Below are positions 1 to 7,853 of a stretch of 13,376 nucleotides of DNA, piece by piece. Origin of the DNA: Hydrogenophaga sp. GTDB lineage: Bacteria; Pseudomonadota; Gammaproteobacteria; Burkholderiales; Burkholderiaceae_C. The translations under genes were made by a program, and so were the position numbers. Numbering within the stretch: position 1 is the first letter of the stretch; every line of letters begins with the position of its first letter. The notes below the pieces were generated by a model, which was not told the origin of the DNA, ran no database searches, and saw only the letters and a program-made list of their open reading frames with translations. The stretch covers positions 1 to 13,376 of the forward strand of contig JAIFNE010000181.1 in assembly GCA_020047875.1 (NCBI GenBank). The letters run 5' to 3'.

Positions 1-135
1 GGCTATCTGGGCAAGCTCACCGGGGGATTCCTGGGCAGCCAGTACCAAGACATTTTTGCCTTCATCGTGCTGGCGCTGGTGCTGACGCTGCGGCCCTCGG
101 GCTTGCTGGGTGAGCGCGTCGCCGACCGCGCTTGA
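1..135 (+). CDS. livH: LivH-type branched-chain amino acid ABC transporter permease, C-terminal fragment
   Basis: The first 44 codons read in frame 1 to a TGA at 133-135 and form a hydrophobic C-terminus. It contains FIVLALVLTLRPSGLLGE, the usual last membrane segment and 'RPSGLLG' tail of LivH permeases. The start lies upstream of the window. LivH pairs with LivM to form the inner-membrane channel of the high-affinity Leu/Ile/Val importer, which is powered by LivG and LivF. The next gene, livM, begins 17 bases after the stop with a good ribosome binding site, so they share an operon. The identification rests on a short tail plus the gene order livH-M-G-F, which is characteristic. Confidence 0.88.
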   Translation, partial: GYLGKLTGGFLGSQYQDIFAFIVLALVLTLRPSGLLGERVADRA

Positions 136-152
136 CGCACAGGAGAACGACC

Positions 153-1250
153 ATGATGAAAACAAAAGCCGGAAAGTTCGTCACCTACCTGCTGGTGGCG
201 ATCGCGCTGCTCGCGCTGCCGCTGATCCTGCAGTCCACCGGTAGCAACTCCTGGGTGCGCATCGTCGACATGGCGCTGCTGTATGTGCTGCTGGCGCTGG
301 GCCTGAACATTGTGGTGGGCTACGCTGGTCTGCTCGACCTGGGGTTCATCGCCTTCTTCGCGGTAGGCGCCTACCTGTACGCCCTGCTGGCGTCGCCGCA
401 CCTCACCGACACCTTCGCCTTTTTGGCAGCCCATTTCCCCAATGGCCTGCACATGAATTTCTGGATCGTGATGTTCGTCGCCGGCATCTTGGCCGGCATC
501 ACCGGACTGATCCTGGGCGCTCCGGTACTGAAGCTGCGCGGCGACTACCTGGCCATCGTGACGCTCGGCTTTGGCGAGATCGTGCGCATTTTCATGCTCA
601 ACCTGGACCGCCCGATCAACATCACCAACGGGCCCAAGGGCATCAGCAACGTGGACGCGGTGACGGTGTTCGGCCACAGCATGAGCCAGCGGCTGACGGT
701 GGAGCTGGGCGACTGGCGATTCACCTTTGAGTCGGTCACGCTCTATTACTACCTGATCCTTTTCTTCGTTCTGATGGCGATCGTGATCGCTCACCGTCTG
801 CAGGACTCGCGCATTGGCCGCGCCTGGATGGCGATTCGGGAAGACGAAATCGCCGCGAAGGCCATGGGCCTGAACACCCGCAACCTCAAGCTGGCTGCGT
901 TTGGTACGAGCGCCGTGTTCGGCGGTGTGTCGGGCGTGCTGTTTGCCTCGTTCATGCGTGGCGTCTACCCGGAGTCGTTCATCCTGATGGAGTCGGTGAT
1001 GGTGGTGGCCATGGTGGTGCTCGGTGGCCTGGGCCATATTCCCGGCGTGATCCTGGGTGCCCTGCTGCTGGCTGGTCTGCCGGAGCTGCTGCGGCACGTG
1101 GCAGGCCCGCTCACCGAGCTCACCGACGGCCGTCTGGCGCCCGAGATCCTGCGTCAGCTGCTGATTGCGCTGGCCATGGTGGTGGTGATGTTGCTGCGTC
1201 CCAAGGGCCTGTGGCCTTCGCCGGAACACGGCAAATCGCTCGCGAAATGA
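153..1250 (+). CDS. livM: Branched-chain amino acid ABC transporter permease LivM
   Basis: A 365-residue integral membrane protein that would form the second half of the inner-membrane channel for branched-chain amino acids. Several long hydrophobic segments run through it. The N-terminal part has the LivM/LivH signature LALGLNIVVGYAGLLDLGF. The cytoplasmic EAA-like coupling loop reads AWMAIREDEIAAKAMGLN and is followed by VLGGLGHIPGVILGALLL near the C-terminus. The reading frame is open from a TTG at 132 that overlaps the end of livH. ATG 153 is preferred because AGGAGA at 141-146 stands at the right distance; the next codon is also ATG, so 156 is possible. livG follows after 13 bases, which fits one transcript. 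Confidence 0.95.
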   Translation: MMKTKAGKFVTYLLVAIALLALPLILQSTGSNSWVRIVDMALLYVLLALGLNIVVGYAGLLDLGFIAFFAVGAYLYALLASPHLTDTFAFLAAHFPNGLHMNFWIVMFVAGILAGITGLILGAPVLKLRGDYLAIVTLGFGEIVRIFMLNLDRPINITNGPKGISNVDAVTVFGHSMSQRLTVELGDWRFTFESVTLYYYLILFFVLMAIVIAHRLQDSRIGRAWMAIREDEIAAKAMGLNTRNLKLAAFGTSAVFGGVSGVLFASFMRGVYPESFILMESVMVVAMVVLGGLGHIPGVILGALLLAGLPELLRHVAGPLTELTDGRLAPEILRQLLIALAMVVVMLLRPKGLWPSPEHGKSLAK

Positions 1251-1263
1251 ACGGAAGCTGACC

Positions 1264-2034
1264 ATGGCAGAAACCATCCTCAAAGTGGCCAACGTATCCA
1301 AACGGTTCGGCGGCCTGCAAGCCCTGAGCGACGTGGGGATTGAAATCCAGCGCGGTCAGGTCTATGGCCTGATCGGACCCAACGGCGCCGGCAAGACCAC
1401 CTTCTTCAACGTGTTGACGGGGCTGTACACGCCGGACAGCGGTACCTTCGAACTCGCCGGCAAGCCTTACACACCCAACGCGGTGCACGAGGTAGCTCGG
1501 GCCGGCATCGCCCGTACCTTCCAGAACATCCGGCTGTTTGCCGAGATGACCGCGCTGGAAAATGTGATGGTCGGTCGCCACGTGCGCACCCGCTCCGGCT
1601 TGCTGGGCGCGGTGTTCCGCTCCAGCGGGTTCAAGCGGGAGGAAAAAGAGATTGCGGAGCGCGCCCAGGAACTGCTGGACTACGTGGGCATCGGCAAGCT
1701 GGCCGACTACAAATCGCGCACCCTGAGCTACGGCGACCAGCGCCGGCTGGAAATCGCGCGTGCCCTGGCCACCGACCCGCAACTGATTGCGCTGGACGAG
1801 CCCGCCGCGGGCATGAACGCCACCGAGAAGCTGCTGCTACGCGGTCTGATCGACCAGATTCGCAAGGACAATCGCACCATTTTGTTGATCGAGCACGACG
1901 TGAAACTGGTGATGGGCCTGTGTGACCGGGTCACTGTGCTCGACTACGGCAAGCAGCTCTCGTCAGGTACGCCGGCCGAGGTGCAGCGCGATCCCAAGGT
2001 GATCGAGGCTTATCTGGGCACCGGCGGAGGCTGA
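1264..2034 (+). CDS. livG: Branched-chain amino acid ABC transporter ATP-binding protein LivG
   Basis: A 256-residue ABC ATPase, the usual LivG length, that drives transport at the cytoplasmic face of LivHM. Walker A is GPNGAGKT at residues 38-45. The signature loop is LSYGDQ (154-159), a variant of LSGGQ that is normal for LivG. Walker B is LIALDE (174-179), and the switch histidine is H211 in LLIEHD. The C-terminus ending in VIEAYLG is the conserved LivG/LivF tail. GGAAG at 1253-1257 is a suitable ribosome binding site for ATG 1264. The gene follows livM closely, but 147 bases containing a structured repeat separate it from livF. Confidence 0.96.
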   Translation: MAETILKVANVSKRFGGLQALSDVGIEIQRGQVYGLIGPNGAGKTTFFNVLTGLYTPDSGTFELAGKPYTPNAVHEVARAGIARTFQNIRLFAEMTALENVMVGRHVRTRSGLLGAVFRSSGFKREEKEIAERAQELLDYVGIGKLADYKSRTLSYGDQRRLEIARALATDPQLIALDEPAAGMNATEKLLLRGLIDQIRKDNRTILLIEHDVKLVMGLCDRVTVLDYGKQLSSGTPAEVQRDPKVIEAYLGTGGG

Positions 2035-2040
2035 ATTGGT

Positions 2041-2127
2041 CCACCCCCGCGCCGCGCTTGCAGCGCGTCACCCCCTCAAGGGGGCGATGCTGGCGGCCTG
2101 GCGAAGCCAGTTCCGCGGCATCCTGGG
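2041..2127 (+). repeat. Structured intergenic repeat, copy A, between livG and livF
   Basis: A GC-rich element that starts six bases after the livG stop codon and reappears in diverged form after lysS (4571-4645). It holds two hairpins. The first is CCCCC/GGGGG with loop TCAA (2071-2084). The second is a long branched stem: GATGC 2086-2090 with GCATC 2118-2122, GCGG 2093-2096 with CCGC 2113-2116, and CTGGC 2098-2102 with GCCAG 2106-2110. The second copy preserves this fold with a compensatory pair. It does not code and has no U-run, so it is not a standard terminator. It may affect the livG/livF expression ratio by mRNA stability or polarity; that is inference. Confidence 0.8.
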
Positions 2128-2181
2128 TCGAGACACTGACTCCGGACAGGTTGTCGATTGCAACGATGATGGAAAAATGAT

Positions 2182-2898
2182 ATGGCAACCACATTACTCA
2201 AAATCACTGGCCTGAAGGTATCGTATGGCGGCATCAAGGCCGTCAAGGGCATTGACCTGGAGGTGCGCGAGGGGGAGCTGATCTCCCTGATCGGCTCCAA
2301 CGGTGCTGGCAAGACCACCACCATGAAGGCGGTGACCGGCTCGCTGCCGTTCGAGAGCGGCAACATCGAGTATCTCGGTCAGAGCATCAAGGGCCGTGGT
2401 GCCTGGGACATGGTCAAGCAGGGCCTGGCCATGGTGCCCGAAGGTCGCGGTGTTTTCACCCGGATGACCATCATCGAAAACCTCCAGATGGGCGCTTACA
2501 TCCGCACCGACAAGGACGGCATTGCCGCCGACATGGAGCGCATGTTTGGCATCTTTCCCCGCCTTCGTGAGCGAAAAGACCAGCTCGCGGGCACGATGAG
2601 TGGCGGTGAGCAGCAGATGCTGGCGATGGCGCGTGCGCTGATGAGTCGCCCCAAGGTGCTGCTGCTGGATGAACCCTCCATGGGTTTGTCGCCGATCATG
2701 GTCGACAAGATTTTTGAGGTGGTCAGTGATGTGTCCAAGCAGGGCGTGACGGTGTTGCTGGTCGAGCAGAACGCCCAGCGCGCACTGCAGATTGCTGACC
2801 GCGGCTACGTGATGGATTCGGGCGAGATCACCATGACGGGAGCCGGCAAAGACCTGTTGACTGATCCGAAGGTGCGCGAGGCCTACCTGGGTCATTGA
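2182..2898 (+). CDS. livF: Branched-chain amino acid ABC transporter ATP-binding protein LivF
   Basis: A 238-residue ABC ATPase, partner of LivG in the Leu/Ile/Val importer. Walker A is GSNGAGKT (38-45), the signature loop is MSGGEQQM starting at residue 139, and Walker B is VLLLDEP (159-165) followed by SMGLSP. The switch position reads VEQN instead of a histidine, which as I recall is also the case in E. coli LivF, so it is a family trait. The C-terminus VREAYLGH is typical. ATG 2182 is preceded by GATGGAAAAA, a modest ribosome binding site. The 147-base gap from livG is long for this operon and filled by repeat copy A. Confidence 0.96.
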   Translation: MATTLLKITGLKVSYGGIKAVKGIDLEVREGELISLIGSNGAGKTTTMKAVTGSLPFESGNIEYLGQSIKGRGAWDMVKQGLAMVPEGRGVFTRMTIIENLQMGAYIRTDKDGIAADMERMFGIFPRLRERKDQLAGTMSGGEQQMLAMARALMSRPKVLLLDEPSMGLSPIMVDKIFEVVSDVSKQGVTVLLVEQNAQRALQIADRGYVMDSGEITMTGAGKDLLTDPKVREAYLGH

Positions 2899-2963
2899 AG
2901 CGAGCCACCGGCAGGCAGCCGCTGCGCTGCCCGTCGACCCTCAGCCGCTCTTCGGGCGGAAAT

Positions 2964-2969
2964 TACAAT
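2964..2969 (+). promoter_or_regulatory. Candidate -10 box for lysS (TACAAT)
   Basis: TACAAT matches the sigma-70 -10 consensus at five of six bases and lies 47 bases before the lysS ATG. Transcription would start near 2975-2977, inside the left arm of the hairpin at 2971-2998. I see no convincing -35 box at 16-18 bases spacing, so the call is tentative. Confidence 0.4.
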
Positions 2970-2970
2970 G

Positions 2971-3007
2971 TCGGGTTGCACTTTTTGGTGCAGCCCGATT
3001 TTTTCTT
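2971..3007 (+). terminator. Rho-independent terminator-like hairpin after livF, just before lysS
   Basis: A 10-base-pair stem, 2971-2980 with 2989-2998, containing one G-U pair and an 8-base loop. It is followed by six T residues, C and two more T. It lies 72 bases after the livF stop and ends 10 bases before the lysS ATG. It is placed to stop the liv transcript, but any lysS transcript starting upstream of it must read through, so it could also act as a lysS attenuator. Confidence 0.75.
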
Positions 3008-3016
3008 GTCTGAACC

Positions 3017-4570
3017 ATGACCCAAGCTCACACGCCCAGTGCCCCGACCGTTGCTGTCGACGAGAACCAGCTCATTCTGGAGCGGCGTGAAAAGCTCAAG
3101 ACCCTGCGTGAGACACAGCGCCAGGGCGGCGCTGTGGCTTTCCCGAACGACTTCAAGCCCGCGGACAAGGCCGCCGAGCTGTTTGCGCGCCATGGCCAGA
3201 CCACCAAGGAGGCTCTGGAGGCGAGCCCGGTGCGGGCCAGTGTGGCGGGCCGCATGATGCTCAAGCGCGTGATGGGCAAGGCCAGCTTCGCCACGCTGCA
3301 AGACGCATCGCTGGGCGAGAGCGGCGGGCGCATCCAGATCTACCTGAACAACGAGAGCGTGGGTGAAGACGTTCATGCTGTCTTCAAGCACTGGGATCTG
3401 GGCGACATCGTGGCCGCCGAGGGGGTGTTGTTTCGCACCGGCAAAGGCGAGCTCACCATTCACGCCGACAGCATCCGTCTGCTCACCAAAAGCCTGCGCC
3501 CCCTGCCTGACAAGTTCCACGGGCTGCATGACCAGGAGGTGAAATACCGCCAGCGCTATGTCGACCTGATGACCGACGAGACCACGCGCCGGCGCTTCGT
3601 GGTCCGGAGCCAGGCGCTGGCCTGCCTGCGGGAATTCATGGTCAGCCACGGTTTCCTGGAGGTGGAAACGCCCATGCTGCACCCCATTCCTGGTGGTGCC
3701 AATGCGCGGCCGTTCGAGACCCACCACAACGCGCTGGATCAGCAGATGTTCCTGCGCATTGCGCCTGAGCTGTACCTCAAGCGCCTGCTGGTGGGCGGCT
3801 TTGATCGCGTGTTTGAGATCAACCGCAACTTCCGCAACGAAGGCATCAGCGTTCGCCACAACCCCGAGTTCACCATGATGGAGTTCTACGCGGCGTACTG
3901 GAACTACCAGGACTTGATGGACTTCAACGAGCAACTGATCCGTCATTTGGTACGCCAGGTGCACGGCGACACGCCGCTCACCTACAGCGGCCAGTCGGTG
4001 GATGTGATGTCGCCGTTCGAGCGCCTCACCATCCGCCAGGCCATCCTGAAATACACCGACGCCGGTGAGCAGGTGGATGCGTCAGACTGGCTGATTTCGC
4101 AACTGCGCAAGCTCGGCCTGAGCGAGGCCAAGCACCAGCTGAGCCGGCGCAGTCTGGCCAGCCTGCAGGTGCTGTATTTTGAAGAGATGGTCGAAGAGAA
4201 GCTGTGGAATCCCACCTTCATCATGGATCACCCCACCGAGATCTCGCCGCTGGCGCGGGCCAATGACCAGCAGCCCGAGATCACCGAGCGCTTCGAGCTG
4301 TACATCACCGGTCGCGAGTTCGGCAACGCCTTCTCCGAGCTGAACGATGCCGAAGACCAGGCCGCACGCTTTCATGCCCAGGTGGCCAGCAAGGACGGTG
4401 GCGACGACGAAGCCATGCACTTCGACGCCGATTTCATCCGCGCCCTGGAGTACGGCATGCCGCCAGCCGGCGGCTGCGGCATTGGCATCGACCGCCTGAT
4501 GATGTTGCTGACCGATAGCCCCAGCATCCGCGATGTGATTCTGTTCCCCGCGCTGCGCCGCGAGCATTGA
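3017..4570 (+). CDS. lysS: Lysyl-tRNA synthetase, class II
   Basis: A 517-residue cytoplasmic enzyme that charges tRNA-Lys with lysine; E. coli LysS is 505. The N-terminal third is the OB-fold anticodon-binding domain, with GRMMLKRVMGKASFATLQD. The catalytic domain carries motif 1 around FLEVETPML and PGGANARPF. Motif 2 is FRNEGISVRHNPEFTMMEFY, from residue 272. Motif 3 is GCGIGIDR (486-493). The N-terminus aligns with known LysS (ERREKLKTLRE), which supports ATG 3017, although no Shine-Dalgarno sequence stands before it; the preceding bases are the T-rich tail of the hairpin. It appears monocistronic: a repeat starts on the base after its stop codon, and rpoH converges on it. Confidence 0.97.
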   Translation: MTQAHTPSAPTVAVDENQLILERREKLKTLRETQRQGGAVAFPNDFKPADKAAELFARHGQTTKEALEASPVRASVAGRMMLKRVMGKASFATLQDASLGESGGRIQIYLNNESVGEDVHAVFKHWDLGDIVAAEGVLFRTGKGELTIHADSIRLLTKSLRPLPDKFHGLHDQEVKYRQRYVDLMTDETTRRRFVVRSQALACLREFMVSHGFLEVETPMLHPIPGGANARPFETHHNALDQQMFLRIAPELYLKRLLVGGFDRVFEINRNFRNEGISVRHNPEFTMMEFYAAYWNYQDLMDFNEQLIRHLVRQVHGDTPLTYSGQSVDVMSPFERLTIRQAILKYTDAGEQVDASDWLISQLRKLGLSEAKHQLSRRSLASLQVLYFEEMVEEKLWNPTFIMDHPTEISPLARANDQQPEITERFELYITGREFGNAFSELNDAEDQAARFHAQVASKDGGDDEAMHFDADFIRALEYGMPPAGGCGIGIDRLMMLLTDSPSIRDVILFPALRREH

Positions 4571-4645
4571 CCCCCCCCGCGCCGCCTGTCGGCGTCACCG
4601 GGCGATGCGGTGCGGCCCGGCAAAGCCGGTTCCGCCGCATCCTGG
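4571..4645 (+). repeat. Structured intergenic repeat, copy B, directly after lysS
   Basis: It begins on the first base after the lysS TGA. Its sequence is collinear with 2041-2127: a CCCCGCGCCGC head, GCGTCACC, GGGCGATGC, then AAGCC and GTTCCGC, ending GCATCCTGG. A segment holding the CCCCC/GGGGG hairpin is missing. The large stem is kept: GATGCGG 4604-4610 with CCGCATC 4635-4641, and CCGGC 4617-4621 with GCCGG 4625-4629. Against copy A the inner stem changes from a T-A pair to a C-G pair, a compensatory change. Non-coding. Confidence 0.78.
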
Positions 4646-4689
4646 CTGGGCTTCCCCTCTGGTTCGCGGCTCTTTTTTGTCGCCTGAAG

Positions 4690-4719
4690 AAACAAAACCG
4701 CCCAAGGGCGGTTTTGTTT
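4690..4719. terminator. Bidirectional intrinsic terminator between convergent lysS and rpoH
   Basis: A perfect 14-base inverted repeat, 4690-4703 with 4706-4719: GC core GCCC/GGGC, outer arms AAACAAAACC and GGTTTTGTTT. The centre is AA, so the real RNA loop is about four bases. A T-rich tract follows in both directions. It lies 17 bases beyond the rpoH stop codon and about 120 beyond that of lysS, as expected for a shared terminator of converging genes. Confidence 0.9.
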
Positions 4720-4736
4720 TTGGGCGGCGTTCGCGC

Positions 4737-5693
<957 letters not shown>

Positions 5694-5726
5694 ACGGTGA
5701 CGCCTCCAAATAGAAATCTCAGCAAA

Positions 5727-5756
5727 ATGTTAGCACTCTCTGTGAGTGAGTGCCAA
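5727..5756 (-). promoter_or_regulatory. Probable sigma-70 promoter of rpoH
   Basis: Read on the minus strand, TTGGCA (5756-5751; five of six matches to the -35 consensus) is followed after 18 bases by TAACAT (5732-5727; four of six). Transcription would start near 5720, giving a leader of roughly 27 bases with the GGAGG site in it. The -35 hexamer and the spacer fall within the CIRCE palindrome, so a bound repressor would block polymerase. Such a short leader leaves little room for an RNA thermometer. Confidence 0.6.
5730..5756. promoter_or_regulatory. CIRCE operator (HrcA-binding site) upstream of rpoH
   Basis: The plus strand reads TTAGCACTC, nine bases, then GAGTGCCAA. The CIRCE consensus is TTAGCACTC-N9-GAGTGCTAA, so 17 of 18 conserved bases match with the exact 9-base spacer. 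HrcA binds CIRCE and represses groESL and dnaK operons in many bacteria. Here the site lies 36 bases before the rpoH ATG and overlaps its promoter. The other flanking gene starts at 5899, 142 bases away, so rpoH is the likely target. Confidence 0.88.
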
Positions 5757-5825
5757 TGTTTTGGTTCCATGCCCCTCGCTGGCCAGCCCCACCAGATCGT
5801 TGCGCACTGGCTGTGTGGCCAACGC

Positions 5826-5842
5826 GGCCCACCCGGTGGGCC
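5826..5842. repeat. Short perfect inverted repeat in the rpoH / glutaredoxin-like intergenic region
   Basis: GGCCCACC, one base, then GGTGGGCC: eight-base arms with a single central base. It lies between the divergent rpoH and glutaredoxin-like genes, 56 bases before the latter. It could be an operator or a chance GC-rich palindrome. No T-run follows, so it is not a terminator. Confidence 0.4.
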
Positions 5843-5898
5843 CGGCCGCTGCCAACTGGCGTAGGCTTGGGATTTCATTCATCCTCAGAAAGTCGCCT

Positions 5899-6267
5899 AT
5901 GCCACGCCCCATCCTTGACGAAGCCGCCATTCACCCGGCCATTCAGCAAAAAATTGCCTCGCTGCACAGCGACGTGCTCGGCGAGGCGCAGGCCGCTGTG
6001 GCGCAGCATGCGGTGGTCGTTCTGGGGATGGCGCGTAACCCGTTTGTGGCCCGTGCCCGCAAGGCGCTGGATCGGGCGGCGGTGCCCCATGAATACCGGG
6101 GCTACGGCGGCTATCTGTCGCAGTGGCGCCGTCGCAATGCGCTGAAGATGTGGACCGGCTGGCCCACCTTTCCCATGGTGTTTGTCCGGGGCGTGCTGGT
6201 GGGGGGTGCTGACGAGCTGCAGCGCCTGATCGATTCCGGGGAGCTGCAGACCCGTTTGCGCTGCTGA
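5899..6267 (+). CDS. Glutaredoxin-like protein lacking the active-site cysteine
   Basis: A 122-residue protein resembling the monothiol glutaredoxin (Grx4/GrxD) fold. After an N-terminal helical region of about 35 residues come VVVLGMARNPFVARARKAL, matching the beta strand, active-site loop and helix, then WTGWPTFPMVFV with the cis-proline at residue 92, and GVLVGGADEL (GG at 102-103). Where CGFS should stand, the sequence is NPFV (47-50), so the Fe-S-ligating, glutathione-reactive cysteine is absent. The only cysteine is the last residue, C122. ATG 5899 is chosen because the N-terminus IHPAIQQKIA is then complete; the reading frame is open further upstream to 5746, but that part is low-complexity. 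Probably a cofactor-free structural or regulatory relative; function unknown. Confidence 0.8.
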   Translation: MPRPILDEAAIHPAIQQKIASLHSDVLGEAQAAVAQHAVVVLGMARNPFVARARKALDRAAVPHEYRGYGGYLSQWRRRNALKMWTGWPTFPMVFVRGVLVGGADELQRLIDSGELQTRLRC

Positions 6268-6343
6268 GGTGGCCAGTTCTGTCGCGCACTGGGCCGCGGC
6301 ACTGCCCATGCCTGGGTCGTCCGCGTTGGCATCTCGGCCTGCC

Positions 6344-6349
6344 TACAAT
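6344..6349 (+). promoter_or_regulatory. -10 box (TACAAT) six bases before the tldD ATG
   Basis: TACAAT, six bases, ATG. A start seven bases after the -10 box would place the first RNA base at the A of the ATG, giving a leaderless mRNA. No Shine-Dalgarno sequence lies in between. The -35 region at normal spacing is weak. Confidence 0.55.
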
Positions 6350-6355
6350 GTGCCG

Positions 6356-7819
6356 ATGATTGCTCGTGAACCCACCATCGCCCGTCTTGCCAACGCCCAG
6401 ACCCTGCTGCTGGACCCGTTTGGCCTCACGCCCACCCACTTACAGCGCGCGCTCGGCGAAATCATGTCGCACGGTGTCGACGACGCGGACCTCTATTTCC
6501 AGACCACCCGCAGCGAGGGCTGGAGCCTGGAGGAGGGCATCGTCAAGACCGGCAGTTTCAGCATCGACCAGGGCGTCGGGGTGCGCGCGGTCAGTGGCGA
6601 AAAGACCGCTTTCGCCTATTCAGACGATCTGTCGTGGAACTCCCTGATTGACGCGGCGCACACCGTGCGCACCATCTCTGGCCAGGGTCAGAGCCGGCGC
6701 GTTCGCCGCACGCCCGCTGCCAAAATTTCGAAATCGCGCTCGCTGTACCCGGGTCTGGACCCGATCGCCACGCTGGACAGCAGTGCCAAGGTGGCGCTGC
6801 TGGAGCGGGTGGAAAAGCTCGCCAAAGCCAAAGACCCGCGCGTGGTGCAGGTGATGGCGGGGCTGGCTGCAGAACACGACGTGGTGCTGGTGGCCCGTGC
6901 CGACGGCACCATGGCAGCCGACGTGCGGCCGCTGATTCGCCTTTCGGTCACGGTGATCGCCGAGCAGAAGGGCCGCCGCGAGGTGGGTTCGTCGGGCGGC
7001 GGTGGGCGTTTCGGGCTGGCCTATTTCGACGATGCCATGGTGCAGACCTATGTGGATGAGGCGGTGTCCAATGCGCTGACCAACCTCGACGCGCGGCCCG
7101 CGCCGGCAGGCGAAATGGTGGTGGTGCTCGGCTCGGGCTGGCCCGGCATCTTGCTGCACGAAGCGGTAGGCCATGGCCTGGAGGGCGACTTCAACCGCAA
7201 GGGCTCCAGCGCCTTCGCCGGCAAGATCGGCAAGCGGGTGGCGGCCAAGGGCGTGACCGTGCTGGACGACGGCACGATCGCCGACCGCCGCGGCTCCCTC
7301 AATGTGGACGACGAAGGCCACCCCTCGCAGCGCAACGTGCTGATTGAAGATGGCATTCTGCGCGGTTACATCCAGGACTCGATGAACGCGCGCCTGATGG
7401 GCGTCAAGCCCACCGGCAACGGCCGGCGCGAGAGCTATGCCCATGTGCCGATGCCGCGGATGACCAACACCTACATGCTCGGCGGTGACAAGGCGCCCGA
7501 AGAAATCGTCGCCAGCATCAAGAAGGGCCTCTACGCCACCAACTTTGGCGGCGGCCAGGTCGACATCACCTCGGGGAAATTCGTGTTTTCGGCCAGCCAG
7601 GCTTACTGGGTGGAAAACGGGCAGATTCAGTACCCGGTGAAAGGCGCTACCCTGGTGGGCAATGGCCCCGATGCCCTGACCCGCGTCAGCATGATCGGCA
7701 ACGACATGCGGCTGGACAGCGGCGTGGGTACCTGCGGCAAGGAAGGCCAGAGCGTGCCGGTGGGCGTGGGCCAGCCCACCCTGCGTATCGACGGCCTGAC
7801 GGTCGGCGGTACCGCCTGA
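6356..7819 (+). CDS. tldD: Metalloprotease subunit TldD
   Basis: A 487-residue protein very close to E. coli TldD (481). TldD pairs with TldE/PmbA to form a zinc peptidase that degrades unfolded peptides and in some bacteria processes microcin B17 or CcdA. The metal motif HEAVGH (268-273) gives the HExxxH ligands and sits in GWPGILLHEAVGHGLEGDF. Other conserved blocks are IDQGVGVRAVSGEKTAFAY, ADVRPLIRLSV, GNGRRESYAHVPMPRMTNTY and the end PVGVGQPTLRIDGLTVGGTA. The frame is open from GTG 6269, but homology and the -10 box at 6344-6349 favour ATG 6356. No pmbA/tldE is in this window. chrA starts 34 bases after the stop. Confidence 0.96.
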   Translation: MIAREPTIARLANAQTLLLDPFGLTPTHLQRALGEIMSHGVDDADLYFQTTRSEGWSLEEGIVKTGSFSIDQGVGVRAVSGEKTAFAYSDDLSWNSLIDAAHTVRTISGQGQSRRVRRTPAAKISKSRSLYPGLDPIATLDSSAKVALLERVEKLAKAKDPRVVQVMAGLAAEHDVVLVARADGTMAADVRPLIRLSVTVIAEQKGRREVGSSGGGGRFGLAYFDDAMVQTYVDEAVSNALTNLDARPAPAGEMVVVLGSGWPGILLHEAVGHGLEGDFNRKGSSAFAGKIGKRVAAKGVTVLDDGTIADRRGSLNVDDEGHPSQRNVLIEDGILRGYIQDSMNARLMGVKPTGNGRRESYAHVPMPRMTNTYMLGGDKAPEEIVASIKKGLYATNFGGGQVDITSGKFVFSASQAYWVENGQIQYPVKGATLVGNGPDALTRVSMIGNDMRLDSGVGTCGKEGQSVPVGVGQPTLRIDGLTVGGTA

Positions 7820-7853
7820 GGCGTCTGCACCTCGCCACGCGCGTCGCTTCGTG

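Noticed and set aside
132..152. TTG 132 as the livM start
   Set aside because: The added residues (THRRTT) are not LivM-like, and AGGAGA at 141-146 fits ATG 153.
3..1301. A 432-codon minus-strand frame opposite livM
   Set aside because: His/Gln-rich translation typical of an antisense shadow of a GC-rich membrane protein gene; it covers the true livH-livM boundary and the start of livG.
2740..2898. Missing switch histidine in LivF (VEQN)
   Set aside because: As I recall, E. coli LivF has the same EQN at this position, so it is a family trait and not a defect.
2971..3016. A lysine riboswitch or T-box before lysS
   Set aside because: The leader is under 60 bases with a single simple hairpin; a lysine riboswitch needs roughly 170 bases and several helices, and T-boxes are not expected in betaproteobacteria.
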